64,000 nucleotides of DNA, taken from contig CAWCOL010000008.1 of NCBI GenBank assembly GCA_963797175.1, positions 248,001-312,000 of the forward strand, written 5' to 3'. The position numbers and the translations under genes were made by a program. The DNA is from DATLLN01 sp963797175 (GTDB lineage: Bacteria; Actinomycetota; Thermoleophilia; Gaiellales; JAICJC01). Under the pieces are notes generated by a model. The model was not told the origin of the DNA. It did no database searches and was given only the letters and a program-made list of their open reading frames with translations. Shown one piece after another: positions 16,484 through 24,974 of the stretch; positions within the stretch are counted from its first letter, which is position 1; every line of letters begins with the position of its first letter.

Positions 16484-17525
16484 GTGATCGCCCACCTCGA
16501 CCTGGACGCATTCTTCGCAGCCGTCGAGCTGCACCGCCGCCCGGAGCTGCGCGGGCGGCCGCTGGTGGTGGGCGGCGACCCGCGCGGACGGGGCGTCGTC
16601 GCGACCGCCAGCTACGCCGCGCGCCGGTTCGGCATCCGCAGCGCGATGTCGAGCGCCGAGGCGCTGCGACGCTGCCCGGAGCTGGTCATCGTCCGCCCCG
16701 ACCACGCCGAGTACCGGCGCTGGTCGCGGCAGGTCTGGGAGCTGGTGCAGAGCCTTGCGCCGGTGGTGGAGCAGGTCGGCATCGACGAGGGCTACCTGGT
16801 GCTGGCCGACGGCAACCCACCCGAGCAGGCCGCGATCGTCCAGCGCGCGATCCGCGACCAGGTGCGGCTCTCGTGCTCGCTGGGGGTCGCTTCGTGCAAG
16901 GTGGTGGCCAAGATCGCCTCGGACGTGGACAAGCCGGGCGGCGTCACGCACGTGCCCGCGGGAGAGGAGGCGGCGTTCCTGGCACCAATGGTCGTGCGCA
17001 AGCTGCCGGGCGTGGGGCCCGAAGAGCGAGCGGCGGCTGCTGGACGCCGGGATCGAGACGGTGGGGATGCTCGCCGCGCTGACGGACGAGCGGCTGGCGG
17101 AGCTGCTGCCCGGCCGCGGCGGCGCGGAGCTGCGCGATCGCGCCCGCGGCATCGATCCGCGTGAGGTCAGCGGCGAGCCGTCCGCTGCCGTCTCGATGTC
17201 GGTCGAGACGACGTTCGACACCGACGTCCGTGACCGCGGAGAGCTGCACGAGACACTGCGCTCGATGGCCGCCGAGCTGGCCGGCGCGCTCGCCCGCAAG
17301 GAGCTGGTGGCCCGCACCGTCACCACCAAGCTGCGCTACCCCGACTTCTCGATCGTGACCCGGTCGCAGAGCTCGGCGGTCGGCATCGACGACGCCGAAC
17401 GGATCGCAGGGCTCGCGTGCATCCTGCTCGACCGCGCGCTCGACGACCGGCCCGACGCGCTGCGCCTGGTCGGCGTCGGCGTGTCAGGCTTTCAGCGCCA
17501 CCGGCAGCTCTCGCTGCTGGGGTGA
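16484..17525 (+). pseudogene. dinB: DNA polymerase IV (Y-family), interrupted by a single-base frameshift
   Basis: The first half encodes IAHLDLDAFFAAVEL, the catalytic Asp region, then YAARRFGIRSAMSS, GIDEGYLVL with the second catalytic acid pair, and KVVAKIASDVDKPGG, all diagnostic of error-prone polymerase IV. After VRKLPGVGP the frame shifts: KSERRLLDAGIETVGML through the little-finger domain to FQRHRQLSLLG continues in another frame. Removing one base in 17013-17021 restores a continuous protein of about 346 residues. Either the gene is newly inactivated or the assembly has one extra G or C in a GGGGCCCG run. GTG at 16484 has AGGGG just before it. No slippery element that would suggest programmed shifting is obvious. 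Confidence 0.85.
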
Positions 17526-17534
17526 TCCGCCGTC

Positions 17535-17963
17535 TTAGGCGGCGACGGCGCTGGACGAGGAGACCGGGCGCTCCTCGAGATGCTGGTGCGACGGGCAGTA
17601 GTCGCGGCTGGGAAGCGGCGTCCGCTGGCAGGGCTTGCCCTTGCGGGTCGTGGCCTTGCAGACCGCGACGCCCTCGCCGTTGCGCTCCAGCTCCTCCAGG
17701 ATGTAGTTGACCGCATTGGTGACGTTGCGGTCGATCGAGCCGTACACCCGCGCCTGGTTCGAGATCGAGAACAGGTGGCGGATCTCCTGGAAGAGGCTCT
17801 GGCTGGGCCGCGCGAAGTAGTGGGGGTCGCGGGCCAGCCGCTCGACCGTCGCCTCGCACGACTGCAGCACGTGCCGCTTCGCCTCCGGAACGCTGACCGT
17901 GTCCGGATGGGGATCCACGAGATCCTTGATTTCGATGAAGATGGCGCGGCTGAATCGATACAT
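17535..17963 (-). CDS. small protein with C-terminal Cys-rich zinc-type motif, function unknown
   Basis: A 142-residue protein not recognised as an enzyme. The N-terminal part is helical and mildly basic (ARPSQSLFQEIRHLFSIS). The C-terminus carries CKATTRKGKPCQRTPLPSR ending in DYCPSH, a C-x9-C-x10-C-x2-H arrangement found in short stand-alone zinc motifs of many bacterial and phage proteins. ATG 17963 was preferred over GTG 17984 because GAGGAG sits seven bases ahead of it. It converges on dinB with ten bases between stops. It may bind nucleic acid, but nothing proves it. Confidence 0.75.
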   Translation of the reverse strand: MYRFSRAIFIEIKDLVDPHPDTVSVPEAKRHVLQSCEATVERLARDPHYFARPSQSLFQEIRHLFSISNQARVYGSIDRNVTNAVNYILEELERNGEGVAVCKATTRKGKPCQRTPLPSRDYCPSHQHLEERPVSSSSAVAA

Positions 17964-18136
17964 GGACGGCTCCTCGGGTGTCACAAGCTGGGCGGGAACG
18001 CGCCAACCATTATGACGGTTTCGCGATTGAACTGCGGTTCGGAAATGTTAAGCTGCCGTTAACTGCGCCCGATTTTCCGGTGAAATGGGCGTCAAGACCC
18101 CGATCTGGACGGCTGAACCGGACGTTACAAGCTCGC

Positions 18137-19039
18137 ATGACGCGCTGTTACATGCATCCGCTCTTCCATCTGCACGACCCGGGCCCCGGGCATCCCGAGC
18201 GGCCCGCCCGGGCGGCGGCGGTGGAGCGCGCCATGGTCGCGTCCGGGGCGGAGATGGCGGTACCCGGGCCGGCGCCGCGGGCCGCGCTGGAGCGCGTCCA
18301 CGACCCTCGCCACCTGGCCGCGATCGAGCGGCTGAGCCGCTCCGGCGGGGGTGCGCTCGACCCCGACACCGTCGTCGGCGAGCCGTCGTGGGACGCGGCG
18401 CTGCACGCCTCCGGCGCCGTGGTCGAGGCGGTGGACGCCGTGCTCTCGGGCGAGATCGCGAGCGCGTTCACCGGCGGCCGCCCGCCCGGCCATCACGCCG
18501 AGGCCGACCGGGCGATGGGCTTCTGCATCGTCAACCACGTGGCCGTCGGGGCTGCACACGCCCGCGCCGCGGGCGCGGATCGGGTGGCCGTGCTCGACTG
18601 GGACGCCCACCACGGCAACGGCACCCAGGCGATCTTCGAGGACGACCCCGCCGTGCTCTACGTCAGCCTCCACCAGTGGCCGTTCTACCCGGGCACCGGA
18701 GCGGCCGGCGAACGCGGCAGGCGCGCGGGGGAGGGCGCGACGCTGAACGTGCCGCTTCCCGCCGGCACGTCCGAGGCCGCCTACCTGGAGGCGTTCCACG
18801 GCCTCGCGGTGCCGGCGCTACGCGCGTTCGATCCCGACCTGCTGCTGGTGTCGGCGGGCTACGACGCGCACCGCGACGACCCGCTGTGCTCGCTCGGCCT
18901 CTCCTCGGAGGCGTTCGGGGAACTGGCCGCCGCCGTGTCCGGGATCGGCGCCGGGCCGGTGCTGGTGCTCGAGGGCGGCTACGACCTGACGGCGCTGGAG
19001 GAGGGCACCGCCGCGACGCTGTCCGCCATCGGGACGTAG
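18137..19039 (+). CDS. histone-deacetylase/acetoin-utilisation (AcuC) family amidohydrolase
   Basis: A 300-residue zinc hydrolase that would remove acetyl or longer acyl groups from lysine or polyamine amines. Diagnostic blocks are GGRPPGHHAE with the two charge-relay histidines, GFCIVNHVAVGA, LDWDAHHGNGTQ carrying two zinc ligands, and SAGYDAHRDDPL with the third. Length is at the short end for the bacterial family. ATG 18137 lies a few bases after TTACAA; a second in-frame ATG is at 18152. The last 61 bases overlap the 3' end of the convergent MFS gene, so the true ends of both are fixed by conserved reading frames, not spacing. Confidence 0.9.
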   Translation: MTRCYMHPLFHLHDPGPGHPERPARAAAVERAMVASGAEMAVPGPAPRAALERVHDPRHLAAIERLSRSGGGALDPDTVVGEPSWDAALHASGAVVEAVDAVLSGEIASAFTGGRPPGHHAEADRAMGFCIVNHVAVGAAHARAAGADRVAVLDWDAHHGNGTQAIFEDDPAVLYVSLHQWPFYPGTGAAGERGRRAGEGATLNVPLPAGTSEAAYLEAFHGLAVPALRAFDPDLLLVSAGYDAHRDDPLCSLGLSSEAFGELAAAVSGIGAGPVLVLEGGYDLTALEEGTAATLSAIGT

Positions 19040-20184
19040 GCCGCGGCGCCGGCGAGCTGGAGCAGCGCGGCGCAGAGCAGCACCGGGCCGAGGCCGGCGG
19101 CTCCGAACAGCAGACCCACTCCGGCGAAGGCGGGCGCGCGGACCACGGCGTTCAGCGAGATCAGCTGCGTCATGGCCCGGCCCAGCAGCTCGGGCGGCGC
19201 CGCCCGCTGGAACGAGGAGATGAACACGACCTCGACCGGGCCGATGGCGAGGCCGATCACCAGGGCCGCGGCCAGCGCGACGCCGTACACCGGCGACCAG
19301 GCCAGGAGCACGGTCCCTGCCGCGCTGACGGCGAGCCCGGCGGCGACCAGGCGGCTGCCGCCGAGCCGCTCGGCCAGCCACGCCGCCGGCAGCGCGCCCA
19401 GCGCCATGCCCAGCACCAGGCCCGAGCTGAGCAGGCCGTAGCCCAGCCCGCCCGCGCCGGTGCCGGAGGCGATCAGTGGTAGCGAGACGAACAGGATCGG
19501 CACCAGCACGCTGAGCGAGACGGCGAAGGCGGTCAGCCGGCGCAGCGCGGGCACCGACCGGATCGCTCCCAGGCCGGCGAAGACGGCGGCCGCGCCCCCG
19601 CCGGCGGCGCGCTCCGGCTCGTCGATCGCGATCGCCGCGACGGCACAGAGCGACACCAGGAAGGTGGCCGCGTCCACCAGCAGGGCCGACCCCGGGTGCG
19701 AGGTGGCGGTGAGAAGGAGGCCGCCCAGCGCCGGCCCGGCCAGGCCGCCGATCATCCGCGCCGCCTGCAGCCGGCCGTTGAACCGCTCGAGCTCGCCGCC
19801 CGAGAGCGCCGGGATCAGCGCCTGCAGCGCGCCCTCGAACAGCAGCATCAGCAGCGCCTCGACGAAGATCGCCGCCAGCAGCACGGGCAGCGAGAACCAG
19901 CCGGTGAGCAGCGCGAGGCCGAGCCCGGCGACCAGCACCGCACGCGCGGCGTCGGCGGCGATCATCGCTCTGCGCCGCGGCAGCCGGTCGGCCAGGTAGC
20001 CGCTGAGCGGGCCGCCGAACAGCATCGCCAGCGCGGACGAGGCCCAGACCAGGCCGGTCAGCCCGGCCGATCCGGTGTGCACGTAGACGAGCCAGGCGAC
20101 GACGACGTCGCTCGCCCCGCTGCCCAGCTCCGAGACCAGGAGGCCGCCGAGCAGGAGGCTAAGGTGGCGGCGATCCATCCCCAT
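18979..20184 (-). CDS. MFS transporter (drug-efflux type)
   Basis: A 401-residue permease with about twelve membrane helices. The loop between helices 2 and 3 reads GPLSGYLADRLPRRRAM, the major-facilitator signature, and a second GLGYGLLSS half follows the central loop near residue 200. The fold and divergent TetR gene suggest export of a toxic compound under local repression. The start was set at 20184 because the predicted promoter (TTGCAA, 17 bases, TATGTA) places the transcript start there. ATGs at 20196, 20220 and 20178 are alternatives. Confidence 0.88.
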   Translation of the reverse strand: MGMDRRHLSLLLGGLLVSELGSGASDVVVAWLVYVHTGSAGLTGLVWASSALAMLFGGPLSGYLADRLPRRRAMIAADAARAVLVAGLGLALLTGWFSLPVLLAAIFVEALLMLLFEGALQALIPALSGGELERFNGRLQAARMIGGLAGPALGGLLLTATSHPGSALLVDAATFLVSLCAVAAIAIDEPERAAGGGAAAVFAGLGAIRSVPALRRLTAFAVSLSVLVPILFVSLPLIASGTGAGGLGYGLLSSGLVLGMALGALPAAWLAERLGGSRLVAAGLAVSAAGTVLLAWSPVYGVALAAALVIGLAIGPVEVVFISSFQRAAPPELLGRAMTQLISLNAVVRAPAFAGVGLLFGAAGLGPVLLCAALLQLAGAAAYVPMADSVAAVPSSSAVRS

Positions 20185-20227
20185 GCCGATATACATACCG
20201 TACGGTTGGTTTATTTGCAAATGATCG
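20185..20227. promoter_or_regulatory. divergent promoter and putative TetR operators
   Basis: Two perfect ten-base palindromes lie between the divergent MFS and TetR genes: ACCGTACGGT (20197-20206) and ATTTGCAAAT (20213-20222). On the minus strand TTGCAA (20220-20215) and TATGTA (20197-20192) are 17 bases apart and make a good promoter for the transporter. The first palindrome fills its spacer, so a bound repressor would block it. Confidence 0.6.
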
Positions 20228-20797
20228 ATGCCGAAGCGATCGCCTGACTACCTGGAGGCCCGCCGCGAGGAGCTGCTCGCCGGCGCGCAGCGCGCGTTCG
20301 CCGAGCACGGCTTCGACCGCACGACGATCGCCCTGCTGGAGCGGGAGACCGGTGTCTCGCGGGGCGCGATCTTCCACTACTGGCCGAACAAGCTGGCGAT
20401 CTTCCTGGAGCTGGCCGAGCGCGACGCCGAGCGGGTCACCCGCGACGCGTCCGAGCTGGACTCGCCCGAGGAGGCGTTCGCCCACATGATGCTGATGGTC
20501 GAGGAGAACCGCGAGTGGCTGCGGGTCTACTTCGACGCGCTGCGGGTGATCCGGCGCGACCCCGAGCTGTGGCAGCGGTGGGTCGAGCGCTCCATCCGCA
20601 CCGCGGAGCGGTGGGTCGCCGCCGTCGACCGCTGGAAGGCGGCCGGGAGCGTGCGCGCCGACCTCGATCCGGAGGATGCCCTCGCGCTCGTCTTCGTGCT
20701 GCTCGACGGCCTGCTCCTGCAGGTGACGATGTCACCCGACACCGACCAGGCCGACTACGCCGCGCTGCCCGGCCTGGTGGCCGTCGCGCTGCGGTAG
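20228..20797 (+). CDS. TetR-family transcriptional regulator
   Basis: A 189-residue repressor with the N-terminal TetR helix-turn-helix at residues 10-55 (AFAEHGFDRTTIALLERETG, then VSRGAIFHYWPNK). The C-terminal ligand domain is all-helical. It is divergent from the MFS exporter and very likely represses it in response to a substrate of that pump. The ligand is not known. Its stop is three bases from the stop of the convergent aldehyde dehydrogenase gene. Confidence 0.92.
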   Translation: MPKRSPDYLEARREELLAGAQRAFAEHGFDRTTIALLERETGVSRGAIFHYWPNKLAIFLELAERDAERVTRDASELDSPEEAFAHMMLMVEENREWLRVYFDALRVIRRDPELWQRWVERSIRTAERWVAAVDRWKAAGSVRADLDPEDALALVFVLLDGLLLQVTMSPDTDQADYAALPGLVAVALR

Positions 20798-20800
20798 GAG

Positions 20801-22237
20801 CTACGCCGTGAGGTTGACGACGACCATCCGCGGCTCGGTCATCTCGTGCACCGCGAACCGCGGGCCCTCGCGCGTGTTGCCCGACTCCTTCACCCCGCCG
20901 TACGGCATCTGGTCGGCGCGGAACGTGGGTGCCTCGTTGATGGTGACGCCGCCGAACTCAAGCTCCTGCGCGGCCCGCAGGGCGCTGGGCAGGTCGCGGG
21001 TGAAGATGCCCGCCTGGAGCCCGTAGTCGGTGCCGTTGGCCCCGGCGATCGCCGCGTCCAGGCCGGCGACGGCCGACACCGCGACGACCGGGCCGAACAC
21101 CTCGTTGCAGGAGACGGCCATCTCCAGCCGGACGCCGTCCAGCAGCGTCGGGTGCAGGAGGCCGTCGCCGTCCACCTCGCCGCCCGCCGCCAGCCGCGCA
21201 CCGCCGGCGACCGCCTCGTCGATCCAGGTCTTGATGCGGTCGCGGTTCTCGTGGTCGATGACCGGCCCCACCTGCGTCTCCCGGTCGAGCGGGTCGCCGA
21301 CCCGCAGCGCCTCGACCTTCGGTGTCAGCCGCTCCATCAGCTCGTCGTGCACCGACGACGCGACGTACACGCGCTGGATCGAGATGCAGCTCTGGCCGGC
21401 GAACGAGTAGCCGTTGGCGGCGATCGCCGTCGCGGCGTGGTCGAGGTCGGCATCGGCCAGCACGATCACCGGCGTCGAGTTGCCCAGCTCGAGCGAGACC
21501 TTCTTGCGGTTCGCGCGGCCGCGGATGCCCCAGCCCACCTCGGACGAGCCGGTGAAGGTGATCAGCTTGACCCGCTCGTCCGTGGTCAGCACGTCGCCGA
21601 TCTCGGAGGAGCGGCCGACGATCACGTTCAGCCAGCCGTCGGGCTGCCCGGCGTCCTGGAACGCGCGCGCCAGCAGCAGCGCCGAGAGCGGCGTCGCACC
21701 GGCCGGCTTGAGCACGGCGGCGCAGCCGGCGGCGAACGCCGGCCCGATCTTGTGGGCGACCAGGTTGAGCGGGAAGTTGAAGGGCGAGATCGCGCCGACG
21801 ATGCCGATCGGCAGGCGCAGGATCAGGCCCAGCTTGCCCTCGCCCGCGGGGTGCGCGTCCATGCCGACCATCTCGCCGGAGAGGGTGCGGGCCTCGATCG
21901 CGGAGAACGTCATCGTCTGCGCGGCCCGGTCGACCTCGACCTCGGCCGTCGCGATCGGCTTGCCGGCCTCGAGCGCAATGGTGCGGGCGAACTCGTCGCG
22001 CCGCTCGCGCAGCAGCGCGGCGACGCCGTCCAGCACCGCGGCGCGGCGGTGCGCCGGCACCGGCTCGCGCATCGCGGCCTCGGCCGCGTCCACGGCCCGG
22101 CGGGCGTCGTCGGCGCCGCCGTAGGCAACACGGCCGACCACACTGCCGTCATAGGGGGAGGTGACGTCCCGGGTCTCGCCGGTCTCGTACCACTCGCCGC
22201 CGACCAGCAGCCGGTGCACGGTCTCGGTCGTCGCCAT
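20801..22237 (-). CDS. NAD(P)-dependent aldehyde dehydrogenase
   Basis: A 478-residue soluble enzyme oxidising an aldehyde to an acid. It has the family's AISPFNFPLNLVAHKIGPAF cofactor block, the FTGSSEVG turn, catalytic Glu in LELGNSTPVIV and nucleophile Cys in GYSFAGQSCISIQRVYV. The sequence style resembles the lactaldehyde/phosphonoacetaldehyde branch. The ATG overlaps the stop of the acetolactate synthase gene (ATGA), so the two proteins are coupled and perhaps successive: a decarboxylase-like reaction producing an aldehyde, then its oxidation. The actual substrate is uncertain. Confidence 0.88.
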   Translation of the reverse strand: MATTETVHRLLVGGEWYETGETRDVTSPYDGSVVGRVAYGGADDARRAVDAAEAAMREPVPAHRRAAVLDGVAALLRERRDEFARTIALEAGKPIATAEVEVDRAAQTMTFSAIEARTLSGEMVGMDAHPAGEGKLGLILRLPIGIVGAISPFNFPLNLVAHKIGPAFAAGCAAVLKPAGATPLSALLLARAFQDAGQPDGWLNVIVGRSSEIGDVLTTDERVKLITFTGSSEVGWGIRGRANRKKVSLELGNSTPVIVLADADLDHAATAIAANGYSFAGQSCISIQRVYVASSVHDELMERLTPKVEALRVGDPLDRETQVGPVIDHENRDRIKTWIDEAVAGGARLAAGGEVDGDGLLHPTLLDGVRLEMAVSCNEVFGPVVAVSAVAGLDAAIAGANGTDYGLQAGIFTRDLPSALRAAQELEFGGVTINEAPTFRADQMPYGGVKESGNTREGPRFAVHEMTEPRMVVVNLTA

Positions 22238-23889
22238 CAGAGCACCTCCTGCACTCTGGTCAACTCGGCCAGGTTCATCGAGAACTTGGAGTTCTCCCGG
22301 TAGTCGATCGGCACCTCGATCACCGAGGGGACGTCGAGGGTGAACGCCTTCTCCAGCGTCGGCCGCAGCTCGGCCGCGGAGCCGACCCGCATCCCGGCGC
22401 AGCCGAACGACTCGGCCAGCGCGACGAAGTCGGGGTTGGTGAACTTCGTGCCGGCCAGGTGGTCGAACTTGCGGCGCTGGTGGACCTCGATCACGCCGAA
22501 CGCGCCGTCCGACCAGATGATGTTGATGGTGGGCAGGCCCATGCGGCGGGCGGTCTCGAGCTCCTGGAAGTTCATCAGGAACCCGCCGTCACCGGAGATC
22601 GTGACCACGTGGCGATCGCGCGGCAGCGCCAGGCGAGCGGCGATCGCCGCCGGCAGGGCGAAGCCCATCGCCGCCGCGCCGTTTGAGATCAGCACCGTGT
22701 TCGGGAGGTTCGCCGGCCACAGCCGCGAGATCCACAGCTTGTGCGCGCCGACGTCCGACACCAGCACGTCCTGCGGGCGCATCAGGTCGCGGAGGTCGCG
22801 CAGGGCCCGCTGGGGCTTGATCGGGAAGCTGTCGTCGGCGTGCGACTCGAGCGCGCTGCGGATCATCGCGCCGTAGTCGGGGGCCTCGACCAGCGCCGGC
22901 GGCTTGTGCGAGACGAGGTTGCCGAGGTGGGTGAGGATGTGCGAGATGTCGCCCGTCAGCTCGACCTCGGGCACGTAGTGCTCGTCGATCTCGCTGGCCA
23001 CGGTGTCGATGCAGATGATGCGGCGGTCGCTGCGCGGATTCCACGCCTCCGGCGACCACTCGACCAGGTCGTAGCCCACGCAGACGACAAGGTCGGTCTT
23101 GCCCATGAACCCGCGCGGGTAGTCCTGCGCGCGCAGCCCCGCCGTGAACAGCGAGTGCTCGTCGTCGGCGTCGATCACGCCCTTGCCCATGAAGGTGGTG
23201 ATCACGTTCAGGCCGGTCTGCTGGGTGAACCGGCGGAGCGCCGCGGAGGCGTTCTGGCGGACGACGCCGTTGCCCGCGAGGATGACAGGGCGCTCGGCCT
23301 CGCGCAGCAGCTCCGCGGCGCGGTGCAGCTCGCCCGCCACGGGCTCGACCATCGCCGGCGGCTTGCGCGGGACGGGGCGCGCGTCGAGCGGCGCCTCCAT
23401 CACGTCGGCCGGGAGCTCCAGGTGCGTCGCGCCGGGCTTCTCCCGCTCGGCCACGGCGAACGCCTTGCGCACCGCCTCGGGGATGATCTCGGGGTCGTGG
23501 ATGCGCGCGTTCCACTTCGTCACCGGCTTCATCATCCGCACGACGTCGATGTATTGGTGGCTCTCCTTGTGCATCTCGGAGAGGCCCGTCTGACCGGTCA
23601 GGGCGACCATCGGGGCACGGTCGAGGAAGGCGTCGGCCATGCCGGTGACGAGGTTGGTCGCGCCGGGCCCGAGCGTGCCCAGGCAGACGCCCGCGTGGCC
23701 GGTCAGGCGGCCGTAGGCGTCGGCCATGAACGCGGCGCCCTGCTCGTGGCGGACGGGGACGAACTCGATCTGGCGCGAGTGGTCGAGCGCCTCGTTCAGG
23801 TCGAGCGTCTCCTCGCCGGGGATGCCGAAGACGTGGCGGACGCCCTCGTTTTCGAGGCAGCGGACGAAGATCTGCGCGGCTGTGGACAT
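22237..23889 (-). CDS. acetolactate synthase large-subunit-like, thiamine-diphosphate-dependent enzyme
   Basis: A 550-residue enzyme of the acetohydroxyacid synthase family that joins or cleaves 2-oxo acids. Domain order is PYR-binding (FGIPGEETLDL with the catalytic Glu, residues 20-30), central domain, then the PP domain with the thiamine motif SGDGGFLMNFQELETARR. The regulatory subunit IlvH is not adjacent, so a catabolic AlsS-like or specialised decarboxylase role is more likely than branched-chain synthesis. It is coupled to the following aldehyde dehydrogenase. TACACT, a -10-like box, sits 9 bases before the ATG; a matching -35 is weak. Confidence 0.88.
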   Translation of the reverse strand: MSTAAQIFVRCLENEGVRHVFGIPGEETLDLNEALDHSRQIEFVPVRHEQGAAFMADAYGRLTGHAGVCLGTLGPGATNLVTGMADAFLDRAPMVALTGQTGLSEMHKESHQYIDVVRMMKPVTKWNARIHDPEIIPEAVRKAFAVAEREKPGATHLELPADVMEAPLDARPVPRKPPAMVEPVAGELHRAAELLREAERPVILAGNGVVRQNASAALRRFTQQTGLNVITTFMGKGVIDADDEHSLFTAGLRAQDYPRGFMGKTDLVVCVGYDLVEWSPEAWNPRSDRRIICIDTVASEIDEHYVPEVELTGDISHILTHLGNLVSHKPPALVEAPDYGAMIRSALESHADDSFPIKPQRALRDLRDLMRPQDVLVSDVGAHKLWISRLWPANLPNTVLISNGAAAMGFALPAAIAARLALPRDRHVVTISGDGGFLMNFQELETARRMGLPTINIIWSDGAFGVIEVHQRRKFDHLAGTKFTNPDFVALAESFGCAGMRVGSAAELRPTLEKAFTLDVPSVIEVPIDYRENSKFSMNLAELTRVQEVL

Positions 23890-24036
23890 CTGGCTCGCAG
23901 TGTATCGACGGCCCCGCCGGGCACGTCCCGCACGCCGGCCGTGACACCTCCGCGACGGCACCCTGGCGGTCCGCGTCTTGTTCCGTTTCAGGCACCGGCA
24001 CGAGGGTGGGAGCGTCACTTCGACCGGAGGAACTCC

Positions 24037-24276
24037 ATGACCCACCGCATCGCGGCTTCCATCGTCACCCGCCTCAGCATCGCCGCCGACCGCGTTCGCC
24101 GCGGCGCCGGCGACGAGACCGGCCAGGGCACCGTCGAGTACGCCGGCCTGGCCATGGCCATCGGCGTCCTGCTGCTCGCCGTCGGCTCGTACCTGGGGGG
24201 CAAGGACCACGGGATCGGCTCGATCGTCGTCGACGCCGTCAAGTCGGCCGTCCAGCGCGCGTCGGGCGGCAAGTAG
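24037..24276 (+). CDS. Flp/type IVb pilin-like small membrane protein
   Basis: A 79-residue protein with a 31-residue basic leader, then the class III pilin processing site: Gly followed by QGTVEY, matching the G/XXXXEY consensus, and a hydrophobic helix (AGLAMAIGVLLLAVGSYLGG). Prepilin peptidase would cut after the Gly. The leader is longer than typical Flp leaders. It is isolated from the Tad operon at 39-45 kb, which has no pilin gene, so it may supply that machine. CCGGAGG lies 6 bases before the ATG. Its TAG stop is the first base block of a repeat element. Confidence 0.85.
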   Translation: MTHRIAASIVTRLSIAADRVRRGAGDETGQGTVEYAGLAMAIGVLLLAVGSYLGGKDHGIGSIVVDAVKSAVQRASGGK

Positions 24277-24443
24277 ATGGTTGGTTCCATGTGATTCGTG
24301 GCTCTGGGGGCGGATCCAGCGTCGCTCAGGCGTCGCGGGCGTCCGCAGGGCAGGCTGGATAAGCCTGTTCAAGGACGGGTGTGGCGTCTGAGCCTCGCTA
24401 GGCCCCTCACAGAGCCGCGCAGCTCGTGGAATCAATCATCCAT
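24275..24443. repeat. long copy of the AGATGGTTGGTTC hairpin element
   Basis: Starts with AGATGGTTGGTTC (24275-24287) and GTGATTCGTGG, and ends with CTCGTGGAATCAATC followed by ATCCAT. The same left arm and a closely similar right arm form a compact 45-base hairpin at 55054-55098. Here about 120 bases separate the halves, and the right arm is diverged, pairing with gaps. The A/T-rich arms contrast with the surrounding GC-rich sequence. Could be a MITE-like element or a shared regulatory structure. Confidence 0.5.
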
Positions 24444-24467
24444 GGCCGGTCAGCGAGCCGGCCTTGA

Positions 24468-24504
24468 GGGGCGGCGGCGCAACACCCTGGCGCGCCGCCG
24501 CCCC
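24468..24504. other. strong GC hairpin, possible terminator
   Basis: GGGGCGGCGGCGC (24468-24480) pairs perfectly with GCGCCGCCGCCCC (24492-24504) around an 11-base loop. No U-tract follows, as is common for terminators in GC-rich actinomycetes. It separates the pilin gene and repeat from the following DUF3237 gene. The rest of the 259-base gap from 24277 holds only the repeat element. Confidence 0.5.
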
Positions 24505-24535
24505 GTTGGCGCTGCGATGAGATGATGGCGCCGCC

Positions 24536-24973
24536 ATGCGCCTGGAGCCGCTCTACCGCGTCGAGTTCATCTATCCGCATGGCTGGAGCGTCGAGCTGGC
24601 CGGGGAGCACGGCGTCGAGCAGCAGGACTTCTACCTTGCCGAGGGCACCTGCACGGGGCGCGTCGGCGGGCTGATGCGGGGCGCGAACCACCCCCGTCGC
24701 CGCACCGACGGGACGTATTGCCCCGACTTCCAGGGCGTGATCGAGACCGCCGATGGAGCCGAGGTCATGTTTGACTGGCGCGGCTATGGACGCGCCTATC
24801 CGATCGGCCGGCGGCAGATCGTGATCGCCGCGACGCACCTTTCGTCCGACGAGCGCTACCGGTGGCTGAACGACGTCGTCTGCGTCGGCGCCGGCGAGGT
24901 GCGTAGCGACCCGGACGCCGATGGAGCCGACCTCGTGATCGAGATCGCCGAGCTGATCTGGGAGCCCGTGTAG
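24536..24973 (+). CDS. DUF3237-family protein
   Basis: A 145-residue soluble protein resembling DUF3237: starts MRLEPLYRVEF, continues through FYLAEGTCTGRVGGLMRGAN, a YCPDFQGVIETADGAEVMFD strand pair and ends with a DLVIEIAELIWEPV strand. Members are beta-barrel-like and mostly uncharacterised. No membrane or signal segment. It lies alone between the pilin/repeat region and a convergent membrane-protein gene, whose stop is one base beyond its own. Confidence 0.75.
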   Translation: MRLEPLYRVEFIYPHGWSVELAGEHGVEQQDFYLAEGTCTGRVGGLMRGANHPRRRTDGTYCPDFQGVIETADGAEVMFDWRGYGRAYPIGRRQIVIAATHLSSDERYRWLNDVVCVGAGEVRSDPDADGADLVIEIAELIWEPV

Positions 24974-24974
24974 G

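Noticed and set aside
13861..17082. Very long plus-strand frame across pafBC
   Set aside because: It is antisense to the well-conserved PafBC gene, is Arg/Gly/Ala-rich, and is a GC-frame shadow.
16484..17525. Programmed frameshift in dinB
   Set aside because: No slippery heptamer or downstream structure is evident; a simple one-base error or mutation is enough.
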